From NCBI GenBank assembly GCA_003255065.1, contig QAOA01008265.1, forward strand, positions 141,219 to 205,218: DNA of 64,000 nucleotides, written 5' to 3'. Below, in pieces: positions 25,605-38,366 of this stretch. This stretch comes from Cercis canadensis (taxonomy: Eukaryota; Streptophyta; Magnoliopsida; Fabales; Fabaceae). The notes under the pieces are model-generated. The model was not told where the DNA came from and did no database searches. It saw only the letters and a program-made list of their open reading frames with translations. Both the position numbers and the translations under genes were made by a program. How positions within the stretch are numbered: the first letter of the stretch is position 1; each line of letters begins with the position of its first letter.

Positions 25605-26951
25605 ATGAGAAGTGCGGGGCAATCTCATTTGATCTCTTTAGATTCTGAAATCGATAAGACTTGTAGAAGAAACCGAAGGGAAAGAAGAAATGCCTCACAA
25701 CCATCTCAGATCAATATGGAGAATGCCGAAGAAAACCCACCACCACCACCACCAGTGGTTGCCAAAAGACCTTTAAAGCACTATGGAGTTCCAACCGGAC
25801 CTATCCAAATCTCAGGGATCTCTAGGCCAACCATTGCAGAAAATTCCTTTGAAATCAAGCCCAGTGTCATCCAAATGATGCAAGCCAATCAGTTTGGTGG
25901 CTTTGCAACCGAAGATGCAAATGTGCACTTGGCAGGATTTCTGGAAATCTGCGACACATTTAAGTTCAATGGCGTTACTGATGACGCCCTCAGACTGTGT
26001 CTATTCCCCTTTTCATTGAAGGATGAGGCACGGAGTTGGCTATACTCCCTGCCAGCAGGATCCATTAGCACTTGGGACCAAATGACGGCACAATTCTTGA
26101 CATGGTTTTTTCCCTCAGCAAGAACTGCCAGAATGAGAAATGACATCAACATTTTTGCTCAACATGAGACAGAAGTTTTGCATGAAGCTTGGGAGCAGTT
26201 CAAGGGCTTAGTGAGGAAGTGCCCACACCATGGTTTACCGAAGTGGCTCCAAATTCAAACTTTCTATAATGGTTTGAATGGGTCCACTAGAACTCTACTT
26301 GATGCAGCCGCAAGTAGGTCATTAATGGAGAAAAATGATGAAGAAGCCTTCAAGCTACTTGACCAAATGGCAGCAAATGCTCACCAATGGCCTTCTGAAA
26401 GGGGTCCAACTAAGAAAGCTTATGGGATGCATGCAGTTGATCCTATCACAGCCCTCAATGCCAAGATGGACTCTCTTGCAAAGCAATTAGGTACTCTGAC
26501 AACCAATGTCATCCACACTCTTCAAGTCAAATGTGAAGTATGTCATGGCGATCACTCTAGTGCAGATTGTCCTGTGATGAACATTAATGGCCCACCATCT
26601 CTTGAGGAAGCTCAGTTTGAGGGAAATTCTAATAGGCAAGGTGTACCATATTCCAACACTTACAATCCGGGATGGAGGAATCACCCTAATTTCTCCTGGA
26701 AGAACTCTCAGAATATGGCTAACCCACCCGGATTCAAAGCTCAGCCACCTCCACCCAAAGTTTCATTAGAAGATGCCCTTACTCAGTTGACAGTGAACAC
26801 TACTCAATTCATGACAAGGACTGACACTACATTGCAGAATCAAGCCGCTTCCATTCGGAACTTAGAGGTGCAAGTTGGGCAAATTTTTAATCTTCTATCT
26901 TCTAGAGATCAAGGCACATTGCTCAGCAATACTGAAACAAATCCTAGGGAG
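25605..26951 (+). pseudogene. Gag of the outer gypsy element (N-terminal part)
   Basis: Athila/Tat-type gag. After a Pro-rich leader (about 25740-25760) come SFEIKPSVIQMMQANQFGG (about 25849), HLAGFLEICDTFKFNGVTDD (about 25927) and the retrotransposon gag core FPFSLKDEARSWLYSLPAG (about 26005). A zinc-knuckle-like CEVCHGDHSSADC lies at about 26534-26572. The reading is open up to the point where the inner gypsy element is inserted (26957). Gag forms virus-like particles. Treated as a fossil part. Confidence 0.85.
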
Positions 26952-26956
26952 CAAGT

Positions 26957-28343
26957 TGTTGTGAGAAATCTTAACGCAAGTGTACGTTATCGTTTCCAAG
27001 TAATAAGATGAGATAGAGTTATCGTTCCCACGAGGACTAATGTATCAACTACCAAAATTGGGTTAACCTTAACTTTATCTAATCAATCAATATGGAGATA
27101 TTTTCAAGAAACAACAAAAATAGGATGAAAACAAACTTAAACCAGAAAACTAACAATCTAAACTAGCAAAATGATAGAATTATCGAGAGAAAAATATCTA
27201 GGGCTTTTGATTTCACCATAGCTATTCCAATTTGCTATTCCTAATTCATTAACCAAGAACACTCTTCCTAATTGCTAGCCAAGAACCCTAAAGTATTTAT
27301 TAGCCTTTCCCAAGGTCAAACAAAAGTATTTCTAAGTTATGAACCCACGATATTCCTATGTGAATTGAGAACAACCTAGAAATTCACTTAATTCTATGGT
27401 TCTTTTTAAATAGCTACACAAGCCATGGAGGTATATTCCTATTCTGCATGCAACCCATGTTCTTAATCTCTATGATCTTTAATTACAAATTACCTCTCAG
27501 TCTCATTGTAATTATCTAATCAACTAATTGGTGATCAAGCAATTAGAAGCATGAAGATTTGAGAAGAATAAGACAATTCAATAAAGGAGTTCTTGAATTA
27601 AAGAAATAGAAAATAACAAATCATCCTAGCTAGGCTACATCATAGAAGGGAATTTAGTTCATAGCAAAAAGGAAGAACAAGGTAAACTTAAATCTAGACA
27701 TGGTTGAAAGGGAAGAAGAATAAAAACTCTGAAGAGAAGCTCCAATCTTGTTGTGCCCTTCTCCAATCCTTGTTTTTGCTCTCCTTCTTGCCTCCAAAAA
27801 TTCTAGAAAAGAATCCCCCAAATTATTCCTAAAAGTCTCTATTTATACCCCTAAGCAAAAGCCCTAAGGAAACATAAGAAAAATGACACGTATTTAGAAA
27901 TTTGGCATGGGCGCTGCGGCACTGGGTCTCTGCCTAAAAATCCAATTTTTGCTAACTCTGGCGCTGCGGCTCTGAATTCTTGGCACTGCGGCGCTTCTCC
28001 TCTGCCAAGAACACAAATTTTATAGCAAATAGGCGCTGCGGCGCTGGATTTCGGGCGCTGGTCCTCTGTCCAGCATAGAGTTTTGAGCACTGTAGCTTTG
28101 TATTTTAAGGGTTGCAGCCCTTGGCTGCTATCCAACTTTTGCATTCTGATATTCTAGGAGTTGCAGCTCTTGATTTTAAGGGCTGCAGCCCTTACTTTCT
28201 GTCCTAAATCATCATTTCTTCATTTTAAACCATGAAACCTATAATTTAACATAACCAACCCATTAGATGACAATTAAACTCAATAAACAACCAAATAATT
28301 AAGTAAATGATATCTAAAGAGTGGGTATGAAACTCACTCAACA
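26957..28343 (-). repeat. 3' LTR of the inner gypsy element
   Basis: TGTTGTGAGAAATCTTAACG...CACTCAACA, about 1.39 kb. Nearly the same as 32655-33961 but about 80 bp longer in its right part. It contains a block of GCGCTGCGGCGC-type palindromes (about 27905-28195). Confidence 0.9.
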
Positions 28344-30034
28344 AATACCCCCAAACTTTACATTTGCTTGTCCTCAAGCAAAGAAAGAGAAAAATTAAAT
28401 TAAACTCAACAACTAACTAACAAAGTGAAAAATTTATTTGCTAACCATACAGGCCTCAAAGATCTCTATTAAACACAAATCCTAGAAAATTTTCAAGATA
28501 GCATGAATGTGTATAATTTCAACCCAAAGTTAATTTTATCTCAATCTCACTAAAATTTCCTTTGTGTGTGTAAGTATAGCCCTTGCTTACCCTACTCTCT
28601 TCACTTAAATCAGATTATACAAATAAGCTCATAAACACATATTCTCCACTTTTATTCTCTCAGAACCCCATACGCTTGCTTTTCATGTCAATCTACACTA
28701 ATGTAGGCATTTCACAATATTAAAGATCAAAAGGACTTTTGATAAGCTTGTAATGTGTGGCTGGGTTAAGGGTAGGATGATGGATAAATATGTGGCTTAA
28801 CTCATCAATCACACAAATTCAGTTTAGAGTAAATTTTAAGAGCACCCTTCTTTCTTTTCACTTCTAACTCCCCCAAACTTATTTTCTTCTTTACTTTGCC
28901 ATACACCAAAAGAATTCTTACTTTTGCGCCACTACATCCCATACTCAATGCTTTCTAAGACATTCTTTTTTTCTTTTTGTTTCTTTTCAATATGTGCACA
29001 ATTGTCTTTTCTTTTCATTGCAAAATATTCTTTTTTTCTTTACAGCAGGGATGAAGCTCTTGAATTTTCATTCTTTGGTGGCCATTTCATTGAAATCTTC
29101 ATTTTCTTTTCTTCAACAATTCTCCTTAATTTTCCTAGCTCTAGATGCTCTTAAGACTGAAAATGTGCTTTAGGTGAAAGGTTCAAGTCAAAAGATCATA
29201 CAAAGGGCTGGGATCAGTGTAGGTGACAAAGAAACATGCTAAATTAAGCTCAATGGGGTATGCTAGGGATAAAATATCATATAAAGGGATAGCTAGAAAG
29301 GCTCAAATGAAACAAAAATAGCCTAAATCATCTCCCTAATATTGCGCAGCCTAGGATTTCGCCTCGACTGACAATCAAGCAAGTTCTAGCATTTGTGAGA
29401 TTTTGAAATGGCTTAGTTCACATAATCATCTCTAAGCATGCAGATTTCAAGCAAACAGGGCTATGTGCTTAGTAATTCAAGAAATTCCAGTTAGACAAAA
29501 ATTAACACAGGAGTTAATCAGAAACACAAACACAAAATCTATCATTTTTCTAGAGCTATGAATAGTGAAAATCAATTTTATCATTAGCCTAAGGTTAAAC
29601 AAAAAATTCTTCACTCTATTCTACTTTACACACTAAAGAAAAAATAAAAATTAAACATAAAAACTACCTAGAAAAGCATTTAAAGATACCCAATAAGTTA
29701 AGTGCAAGTCAATACAGCAGCTCAAAAAATAATTCCCCACCCCAAACTTAAAGGAAACATTGTCCTCAATGTTTAAAGCAAAGAAGAAAAAGATGTGAGG
29801 ACTTCCCTGAAATGGAGATGGATCAATTTGCATCTTCATTAGGTGGAGCTGCTAGGGGAAATAAAAGTTATGGATTTTATACCTGAAACATAAAAAAAAA
29901 AAAAATTAAACACACAAGCAAGAAAATAAAATTAAACAACTAAACAAAAATTAAGAGAAAGGGTTAAAAAGATTGGGTCACCTCCCAAAAAGCGCTAAAT
30001 TTATAGTCTTCAGCCGGACTGTCTCTAAAATGAC
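28344..30034 (-). other. Non-coding 3' region of the inner gypsy element
   Basis: Between the gag-protease stop and the 3' LTR. No ORF with recognisable function. Three polypurine-tract-like copies of AAGTTTGGGGG (minus strand) lie at about 28347-28356, 28867-28880 and 29735-29750; the first abuts the LTR and is the likely 3' priming tract. A 16-bp motif shared with the outer element lies at 29981-29996. Confidence 0.7.
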
Positions 30035-32556
30035 TTAACCGGGATCAAAAATAGCAGTGGAGGACTTTTGGAATTTTAATCGACTATTTCTTTGAGCTTT
30101 GTATTGTTGGTTAGTCTCTTTTAAGCTCCAAACTTTATTTCCATCTCCAAAACAAGCAGATTTTCTAAGATGCTCCAAAAGGATCTTTTGGCATGACGGC
30201 TTCTTTTTCTTGTGAGATTCAGCTATAGGCACTGGTCCAGTCATTGGCTTCTTGGGGATTTTATCATCTTTGACCTATAAGTCAGGAGGCTTCTCCTTGT
30301 TTGTCAGTCCCATGGTGCGAGCTTCAATTGGGTCTTGTGATTTATTGCTTCCACTTGTAGTGTCAATTTTACAACAAACACTCACTTCATCTAGATGTTT
30401 TATTTCTTTGAAGACCTTGAAGGACACTTGATCACCTTGCACTCTCAGAGTAAGTTGGCCCTTTTGCACATCAATAAGAGCTTTCCCAGTTGCTAAAAAT
30501 GGACGACCAAGAATAATTGGGATTTCTTGATCCTCTTCCATGTCAAGCACAACTAAGTCCGCTGGGAAGATGAACTTGTCCACTTTGACTAATACATCCT
30601 CTAAGATTCCCCTTGAATACTTGATTGATCTATCCGCCAATGTCAAGGAGATGGAGGTCAGCTTGACTTCTTCGATACCCAATTTCCTGAAAACAGAAAA
30701 AGGCATAAGGTTAATACTAGCACCAAGATCACAAAGTGCCTTACCAAAAGATACATTGCCAATAGAACAAGGAATATTGAAACTCCCTGGATCTGTTAAC
30801 TTTGGTGGCAATTTCTTTTGTAAGATTGCACTGCACTCCTCAGTAAGTGTCACAGTCTCATAATCCGTTAGCTTTCTTTTATTTGAGAGAATCTCCTTCA
30901 TAAATTTCACGTAGCTAGGCATTTGCTCCAAAGCATTTGCAAATGGGATGTTGATGTGCAGCTTCTTGAACACCTCCAGAAATTTAGAGAATTGATTATC
31001 CAACTTCTTCTTCTGGAATCTCTGAGGGAATGGAAGAGGTGGAACATATGGTGGAGGATTGTCTGGGAATAACTTAGATGTCTTCTCCACAGATTTCACA
31101 AGTGGTTCCATTGGGGTGTCTTGTTTTGTCTCAAGCTCAACTGACTTAATTGGCACATTCTTTGCAACTTTAGATGGTTCACCTAAAGTCTTACCATCAC
31201 GAAGAGTAATAGCCATGACATGATCTTTAGGATTCACCTTTATATCACTCAGCAAAGACCCATGTTGTCTAGTGCTAAGTATGCTCGATAATTGACCCAC
31301 TTGTACTTCTAGATTTCGAATAGAGGCATTTGTTCTTGCCATAAACTGACTGGTGTTTATTGTTAACTGGGCAAGAGCATCTTCTAAAGAAACCTTAGGT
31401 GGTGGTGGTCGATCTTGCACTGGAGCCTGAGCAGAATTTTGATTGTTTCTCCAAGAAAAATTGGGGTGATTTCTCCACCTCGAATTGTATGTATTGGAGT
31501 AAGGGTTATTCTGCCTGCTTGGGTTTCCCACAAAGTGTGCTTCCTCTGACTGAGATGGAGAGAATGGATTACCAACTTGGCAATTTGAGCTAGCATGAAG
31601 ACCACCACAATGATCACAATTCTCAGGAGGTGACTGAATGGCATTGACATTTCGGATGGTTAACTGCTTAGCCAGAGAGTCAATTTTAGCAGATAAAGTT
31701 GTGAAGGCATCAACCTCATGCACCCCAAGTACCTTACGTGAAGTGGACCTCTCAGTAGGCCACTGATAGGCATTGGTAGCCATCTCCTCTAACAAGTCAT
31801 TGGCATCCTCATATGTCTTCCTCATCAAAGATCCACCAGCAGCGACATCAACTAGTGTCTTGGTAGAATTCAACAACCCATTATAAAATGTCTGTAATTG
31901 CAGCCAGTCAAGAAGTCCATGGTGGGGGCATCTTCCAAGTAGCTCCTTGTACCGTTCCCAAGCCTCCTGAAGTGACTCATTCTCCAATTGATAAAATGTT
32001 GCAATGTCATTTTGGAGCTTGGCGGTCTTAGCTGGTGGGAAAAATTTGCCAAGAATTTTTGGGCCAAAATATCCCATGTGGTGATGGTCCCTGTTGGCAA
32101 TGACTGAAGCCAAGCCTTGGCTTTATCCCGTAATGAGAAAGGAAATAGGCGGAGGCAAATAGCATCATTACCAACTCCGTTGTGCTTGAAAGTATCGCAT
32201 ATCTCCACGAACCCGGAAATATGAGCATGAGGGTCTTCACTCGCTAATCCACTGAACGAGGTTGACTGAACCATGTGGATTATAGCTGGTTTAATCTCAA
32301 AAGAATTTGCTTCAATAGCTGGTCGCCATATACCCGAATTGGTATCCATGATAGAAGGTAGAGCATAATCACAGAGTGCCTTGGGAGGGTTTTCTTCTGT
32401 CATTGTGTCTATCAAAACTCTGGTGGACTCTCTTCTTGCCTTTCTATTCTTTCGACAGGTTTTCTCTATCTCAGAATCAAGTGGGATTAGAGAGCTGCTT
32501 CCACAATTTCTCATACACCAAAAGAAAACTATTGAAAGTCTTAAACAATAAAACAA
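30035..32556 (-). pseudogene. Gag-protease region of the inner gypsy element
   Basis: In order on the minus strand: gag N-terminus (DSEIEKTCRKNRKARRES, about 32480), gag core (FPFSLRDKAKAWLQSLPTG, about 32145), a zinc-knuckle-like CDHCGGLHASSNC (about 31615), and a retropepsin-like protease with CDLGASINLMPFSVFRKLGI (about 30740-30680), whose DLGA stands where most retropepsins have DSGA or DTGA. A C-terminal tail with KSACFGDGNKVWSLKE (about 30150-30105) ends FDPG at 30035. The tail is conserved in the outer element. No polymerase follows. The region is broken in at least one place. Confidence 0.85.
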
Positions 32557-32631
32557 TTAAATAGATCTGTGAAAATAAACGATTAGAGTAAAATCAAGAT
32601 CACTGAGTATCGATATTGATAACAAATTAGT

Positions 32632-32654
32632 CCCCGGCAACGGCGCCAAAAACT
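32632..32654 (-). other. Primer-binding site of the inner gypsy element
   Basis: On the minus strand TTTTTGGCGCCGTTGCCGGG directly follows the 5' LTR (32655-33961). It agrees with the Athila/Tat-type consensus and fixes the orientation of the element. Confidence 0.85.
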
Positions 32655-33961
32655 TGTTGTGAGAAATCTTAACGCAAGTGTACGTTATCGTTTCCAAGTA
32701 ATAAGATGAGATAGAGTTATCGTTCCCACGAGGACTAATGTATCAACTACCGAAATTGGGTTAACCTTAATTTTATCTAATCAATCAATATGGAGATATT
32801 TTCAAGAAACAACTAAAATAGGATGAAAACAAACTTAAACCAAAAAACTAACAATCTAAACCAGCAAAATGATAGAATTATCAAGAGAAAAATATCTAGG
32901 GCTTTTGATTTCACCATAGCTATTCCGATTTGCTATTCCTAATTCATTAACCAAGAACACTCTTCCTAATTGCTAGCCAAGAACCCTAAATTATTTATTA
33001 GCCTTTCCCAAGGTCAAACAAAAGTATTTCTAAGTTACGAACCCACGATATTCCTATGTAAATTGCGAACAACTTAGAAATTCACTTAATTCTATGGTTC
33101 CTTTTAAATAGCTACACAGGCCATGGAGGTATATTCCTATCCTACATGCAACCTATGTTCTTAATCTCTATGATCTTTAATTACAAATTAATTACCTCTC
33201 AGTCTCATTGTAATTATCTAATCAACTAATTGGTGATCAAACAATTAGAAGCATGAAGATTTGAGAAGAAGAAGACAATTCAATAAAGGAGTTCTTGAAT
33301 TAAAGAAATAGAAAATAACAAATCATCCTAGCTAGGCTACATCATAGCCTTAGAAGGGAATTTAGTTCATAGCAAAAAGGAAGAACAAGGTAAACTTAAA
33401 TCTAGACATGGTTGAAAGGGAAGAAGAATAAAAACTTTGAAGAGAAGCTCCAATCTTGTTGTGCCCTTCTCCAATCCTTGTTTTTGCTCTCCTTCTTGCC
33501 TCCAAAAATTCCAGAAAAGAATCCCCCAAATTATTCCTAAAAGTCTCTATTTATACCCCTAAGCAAAAGCCCTAAGGAAACATAAGAAAAATGACACGTA
33601 TTTAGAAATTTGGCATGGGCGCTGCGGCACTGGGTCTTTGTCTGAAAATCCAATTTCTGCTGACTCTGGCGCTGCGGCTCTGAATTCCTGGCGCTGCGAC
33701 GCTTCTCCTCTACCAAGAACACAAATTTTACAGCAAATAGGCGCTGCGGCGCTGGATTTCGGGCGCTGCGGCACTAGTCCTCTGTCCAGCATAGAGTTTT
33801 GAGCACTGTAGCTTTGTATTTTAAGGGCTGCAGCCCTTGGTTGCTGTCGAACTTTTACATAATTTAACATAACCAACCCATTAGATGACAATTAAACTCA
33901 ATAAACAACCAAATAATTAAGTAAAAGATATCTAAAGAGTGGGTATGAAACTCACTCAATA
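32655..33961 (-). repeat. 5' LTR of the inner gypsy element
   Basis: Nearly identical to 26957-28343 and adjacent to the primer-binding site. It contains the GCGCTGCGGCGC palindrome block at about 33615-33850. Confidence 0.9.
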
Positions 33962-33966
33962 CAAGT

Positions 33967-35144
33967 CAATGTCATAACTCTTCGAAATGACAAAGTGGTG
34001 GAAAAGCCTGAAAAGAAAGAATTAGTGGTACCTACTAAGGATGTTTCAAAAGAGGAGGTGAAACAACCTAAGTCCATGCTGTTTCCTGATAACCCTCCAC
34101 CATACAAACCTCGAGTACCTTTCCCTCACAGATTTCAGAAGCAAAACATGGACAAACAATTCTCCAAGTTCCTTGAGGTGTTCAAGAAAATCCATATAAA
34201 TATTCCATTTGCGGAGGCCTTGGAACAAATGCCTAGTCATGTCAAGTTCATGAAGGAGATTCTCACCAATAAGAGAAGGCTAGGGGATTGCGAAACTGTG
34301 GCACTTATTGAGGAGTGCAGTGCAATATTACAAAAGAAACTGCCACCAAAATTAAAAGATCCTGGGAGTTTTAATATTCCTTGCATTATTGGCAACTTAT
34401 CTTTTGGTAAGGCACTTTGTGATCTTGGTGCTAGTATTAACCTTATGCCTCTTTCTGTTTTCAGGAAATTGGGTATAGGAGAAGTTAAACTAACCTCCAT
34501 CTCTGACACTGGCGGATAGATCAGTCAAATATCCAAAGGGAATCCTTGAGGATGTATTGGTGAAAGTGGACAAGTTCATCTTCCCAGCAGACTTCGTTGT
34601 GCTAGACATGGAGGAGGACCAAGAAATCCCTATTATTCTTGGTCGTCCATTCTTGGCAACTGGGAAAGCTCTCATTGATGTGCAGAAAGGGCAACTCACC
34701 TTGAGAGTTCAAAGTGATCAAGTCTCCTTCAAAGTTTTCAAAGAAACTAAACACTCGGATGAAGAGAATAGGTGCTTCAAAATCGATACAATAGAGGGAA
34801 GTACTAAAGAAGTGTCTCAAGCAAACTCCTTACAGAAACCAATTGAAGCTTGCATTGAGGGGAAATTTAAGAAGGAAAAGCCACCTGACTTAGAGTTCCA
34901 AAATAAGAAAATCCCCACGAAGCAAGTGGCGGGTTCCTTACATCAAGTTCCGTCTCATAAGAACAAAAAGAAAAAGAAACCTTCCTTCAAAAATATCTTT
35001 TTGGAGTACCTCAAGAAGTCTTCTTGCTTTGGAGATGGAAACAAGGTATGGAGATTAAAGGAGAATGACAAACAATCCAAGGTTCATAGAGATAGTGGAG
35101 TGAAGTTCCAAAAGACCTCCACTACCTTTTTTGATCATGGTTAA
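33967..35144 (+). pseudogene. Gag-protease region of the outer gypsy element (C-terminal part)
   Basis: Continuation of the outer element beyond the nested insertion. It carries the linker PDNPPPYKPRVPFPHRFQKQ (about 34088), SKFLEVFKKIHINIPFAEAL (about 34163) and retropepsin-like protease CDLGASINLMPLSVFRKLGI (about 34419-34478). PIILGRPFLATGKALIDVQK (about 34631) follows, then a C-terminal tail with KSSCFGDGNKVWRLKE (about 35017), ending FFDHG at 35144. The same tail closes the inner element. No reverse transcriptase, RNase H or integrase follows. It is broken in at least one place besides the nested insertion. Confidence 0.85.
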
Positions 35145-36760
35145 TTTATTCCAGAGATAGTCAGGCTGAGGACTATAAAACAAGCGCTTTTTGGGAGGCA
35201 ACCCATTTTCTTAATCCTTCCTTTTATTTTGTTTTGATTGATTTCTTTGATCTTTATCTTATGTCTTTAGTTATGTGTTAAGTTTAACTCTTCTTTAGTT
35301 TTGTTCAATTTCAGGTGTGAAATTTCAGCATTCATTCCCATTCCCATTCCAACCAAACATTGATCTATCTCTTAACCAGGGAAGCTTTCTATACTTTGCC
35401 TTTTAATTTATTTAACATTGAGGACAATGTTAGTCTTAAGTTTGGGGGTGGAATATGTTGAAGTTCTTTTTGTTTTGTCTTTACTTTCTTTTTGTTATTT
35501 GGTTGTTTAAATTAGTAGATTTTTAGTAAATTTTTAATTATAGTTTGTGTTGTTTTGAGTGATAATGAAGTTTGAAAACCTAAGGCCAATGCTAAAAAAA
35601 GATTGTAATTGTTCATAGCTCTTGGAGAATGTTGCATGTTATGTTTGTGTGTGTGCTTGATTCTTGTGCTAGTTTTTACTTATCTTGTATTTCCTTGAGA
35701 TATTGAGCACATAACCCTAAGCATTTGTACTCTTTGCTTGATTTGAAAACGGTTTAGGCATGCTTTGTACTTATATGATCTCAAAGGACTCTAGAACTAG
35801 TTTGAATGCCGCTTGAGGCGAAATCCTAGGCTATGCAACTTTAGGGAGATGATTTAGGCATTGTTTGGATAGTTTGAGCATTTCAAGCCAACCCTTGCAT
35901 TATTTCTATCCTTAGTCACCCCAATTGAGCCTACATGTAACCTTTTCTTTGTCACCTCTACCTTAAACTAACCCTTGAATAACTTTCCTAACCTTACATT
36001 CATGACACATTATCAGTTTAGGAAAAGTATTGAGAGCATATGGTTAAATGAGGTTGGATGGGAAGAATGTTGAGCTTTGAAAAAAAAAATGTAGATTACT
36101 GCTTCTTGACTCGAAAAAGAAAATAAAAATTTGATACACCCCTTTGATCATTAAAAGAGAATATGTTTGGGGGTGAAGTCAAACATTCAAAAAAATAAAA
36201 AAGAGTGAAGAGAAGCACAATCAAGTAAAAAAGAAGAAAATAATTAAAGTGAAAAAGTTGGGTGAAAACTAGTGAAGAAAGGCTCCAAAAGCCTAGATTG
36301 GTTTTGTGTCATGCGTGAATGAGCCTTATTGATTATCCTTTACCTCACCTTAACCTTAGCCATTCATTACAATCTTGAAAAGCCCTTTTGATCTTTGATG
36401 TTGTGACTAGCCTACATTAGTGGAGAGTGACATGAAAAGCTAGCCTATGGAGTTCCTCATGTGCTTTATTTAGAGGTCTAATTACTTGGGTGAGCATGTA
36501 TAAACTTATTCATAGTGCAAGAGGTCATTTGTGAAAGGTTACACACACACACTTAAGGAGATTATTAGTGAGTTGCAACTTGCATTTGAATTAATTTATA
36601 CACTTTCATGACATGATAAATTTTCCTTGAACTATGATTAATTTTTATCCTTGAGACCTATTTGGTTAGTAGAATTATGTTGTCAGTCATATGTGTTAGT
36701 TTTGTTAGCTTAATTCTTTGTTTTGCTCGAGGACTAGCAAATCTCAAGTTTGGGGGTATT
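35145..36760 (+). other. Non-coding 3' region of the outer gypsy element
   Basis: A 16-bp motif AGCGCTTTTTGGGAGG at 35183-35198 lies 38 nt after the stop codon, the same spacing as in the inner element. Polypurine-like AAGTTTGGGGGTG copies lie at 35438-35450, 36164-36175 (variant) and 36746-36760; the last abuts LTR2 and is the likely 3' priming tract. No coding region is recognised. Confidence 0.75.
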
Positions 36761-38140
36761 TGATAAGTCGGTTTTATACCGCTTATCTTGTATTTATTTA
36801 CCTTGTTAATTGTTTGTTCTAGGGTATTTTAAGTTGATTCATATGAATTAATGTTTCTTTTATAGATTTTTACTTTAGAAGTCTTTAGAAGTCACTTTGG
36901 TGCTTTTTGGTGTCAAAAAAGAGCAAGTTCTGACAAATTTGGGATGGAGGCAGCAGCTTGGGCGCCGCAGCCCCCAATCTGGCCACCACAGCGCCCTATT
37001 GTCAGGAATCAGCAAACTGAAGACAGAAGCTAGGGCGCTGCAGCCCCCAATTTGGGTGCCGCAGTGCCCACCAAGAGGCTGCAGCCCCCTATCAAGAGGC
37101 CGCAGCACCCTCCAGGCAAAGAACTAGGGCGCAGCAGCGCCCAAACCCAAGGCTGTAGCCCCCGACGGTCAAACTCGAGATTTGACTTCTGAACTTACTA
37201 ATTTCACTAGGACTCCTAATTTATTTTAATTCCTTTTTCTCCTAAACTTCCTAGGACCAATAAATAGGACTCTTAAAGTCTAAATTAGGGTTCCACACTT
37301 TTTAGAGAAGAGGCAAGAATAGAAGAGGATTCAAGCTTGAATATTAGAGTTTTTCGGCATCAAATCGTTATCACCAAGAGTTTACTTCTTCTTCTTTCCT
37401 GTTTCTGATGTGTAATCTGGTTGTGAGTTTATTTTCTACCTTGATTATGAACTAATTCCACCATCTAGGGTGGAGATGTAGCCTAGCTTAGGATGGATTG
37501 TAACTTCTAATGAATTAATCAAAAGACCTTCTTCTTCAATTGAATTCTTCATCTCAATACTTAATGCTTCTCTTTGACTGGCTATCAATATAGATGAGTA
37601 GGTGATTACAATGATACTGGAAAGTTAGTTGTGATTGAAGACCATAGGGATTAAGAACATAGATTCCATAAGGGATAGGAATATACCCTTATGATCTATG
37701 TAGCTAATAAAAAGAACCATAGAACGAATTGAATTCAGAAATTATTCGCAATTCACATAGGAATATAGTGGATTCATAGTTTAGGAATATATTTGTTTGA
37801 CCTTGGGAAAGGCTAATAAATGACTTAGGGTTCTTGGCTATCAATTAGGAAGATTGTTGCTGATTAATGAATTAGGAATAAAGATCCGGACTAGCTATGG
37901 TGAAATCGACATCCTAGATAATTTCTCACCATATTTTTACTCAGTTTATAAGCAATTACTCTCTGTTTACTGTTTTGCAATTAAATATCATCAAAATTCA
38001 CCTATCCATTGTCTAGATAAAATTAGAATATGCATAATTTTGGTACTTAATAGTCATAGTCTCCGTGGGACGATAATTAATCTCACTTCTTTATTAATTG
38101 ATTACGGCACGTGCACTTGCGTTCACATTTTACGTAACAA
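36761..38140 (+). repeat. LTR2 of the outer gypsy element
   Basis: Direct repeat of LTR1, starting TGATAAGTCG just after the polypurine tract and ending ACGTAACA. It is followed by a primer-binding sequence (38141-38164), which is unusual for a 3' LTR and shows that element sequence continues beyond it. Confidence 0.9.
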
Positions 38141-38366
38141 GTTTTTGGCGCCGTTGCCGGGGAACATAATTCACTAACCAAATAGGTCTCAAGGATAAAA
38201 ATTAATTATAGTTCAAGGAAAATAAATTAGGAGTCCTAGTGAAATTAGTAAGTTCAGAAGTCAAATCCCGAGTTTGACCGTCGGGGGCTGCAGCCTTGGG
38301 TTTGGGCGCTGCGGCCCCCTAGTTCTTTGCCTGGAGGGTGCTGCGACCTCCTAATAGGCAAAAACT
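38141..38366. other. Inverted patchwork between LTR2 and LTR3
   Basis: After the primer-binding copy (38141-38164), about 38165-38226 is the inverse of 36604-36690 (the 3' non-coding end of the same element). About 38226-38358 repeats, in the same orientation, part of LTR3 (39283-39417). Then CAAAAACT, the inverse of the primer-site flank, abuts LTR3. This is the scar of a rearrangement joining two oppositely oriented element pieces. Confidence 0.75.

Larger units (their letters stand above)
26957..33961 (-). mobile_element. Inner Ty3/gypsy (Athila/Tat-like) element, nested, minus strand
   Basis: Inserted in the gag region of the outer element with a perfect 5-bp target duplication, CAAGT (26952-26956 and 33962-33966). 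LTRs lie at 26957-28343 (3' on its own strand) and 32655-33961 (5'). Its primer-binding site is at 32632-32654. It carries gag-protease (about 32556-30035) and a long non-coding 3' part, with no reverse transcriptase or integrase seen. It is a relative of its host element with different LTRs. LTR divergence is about 2-3% over the 340 bases compared by eye, so it is young. It looks structurally whole for a gag-protease-only type, with at least one break in the coding region. Confidence 0.92.
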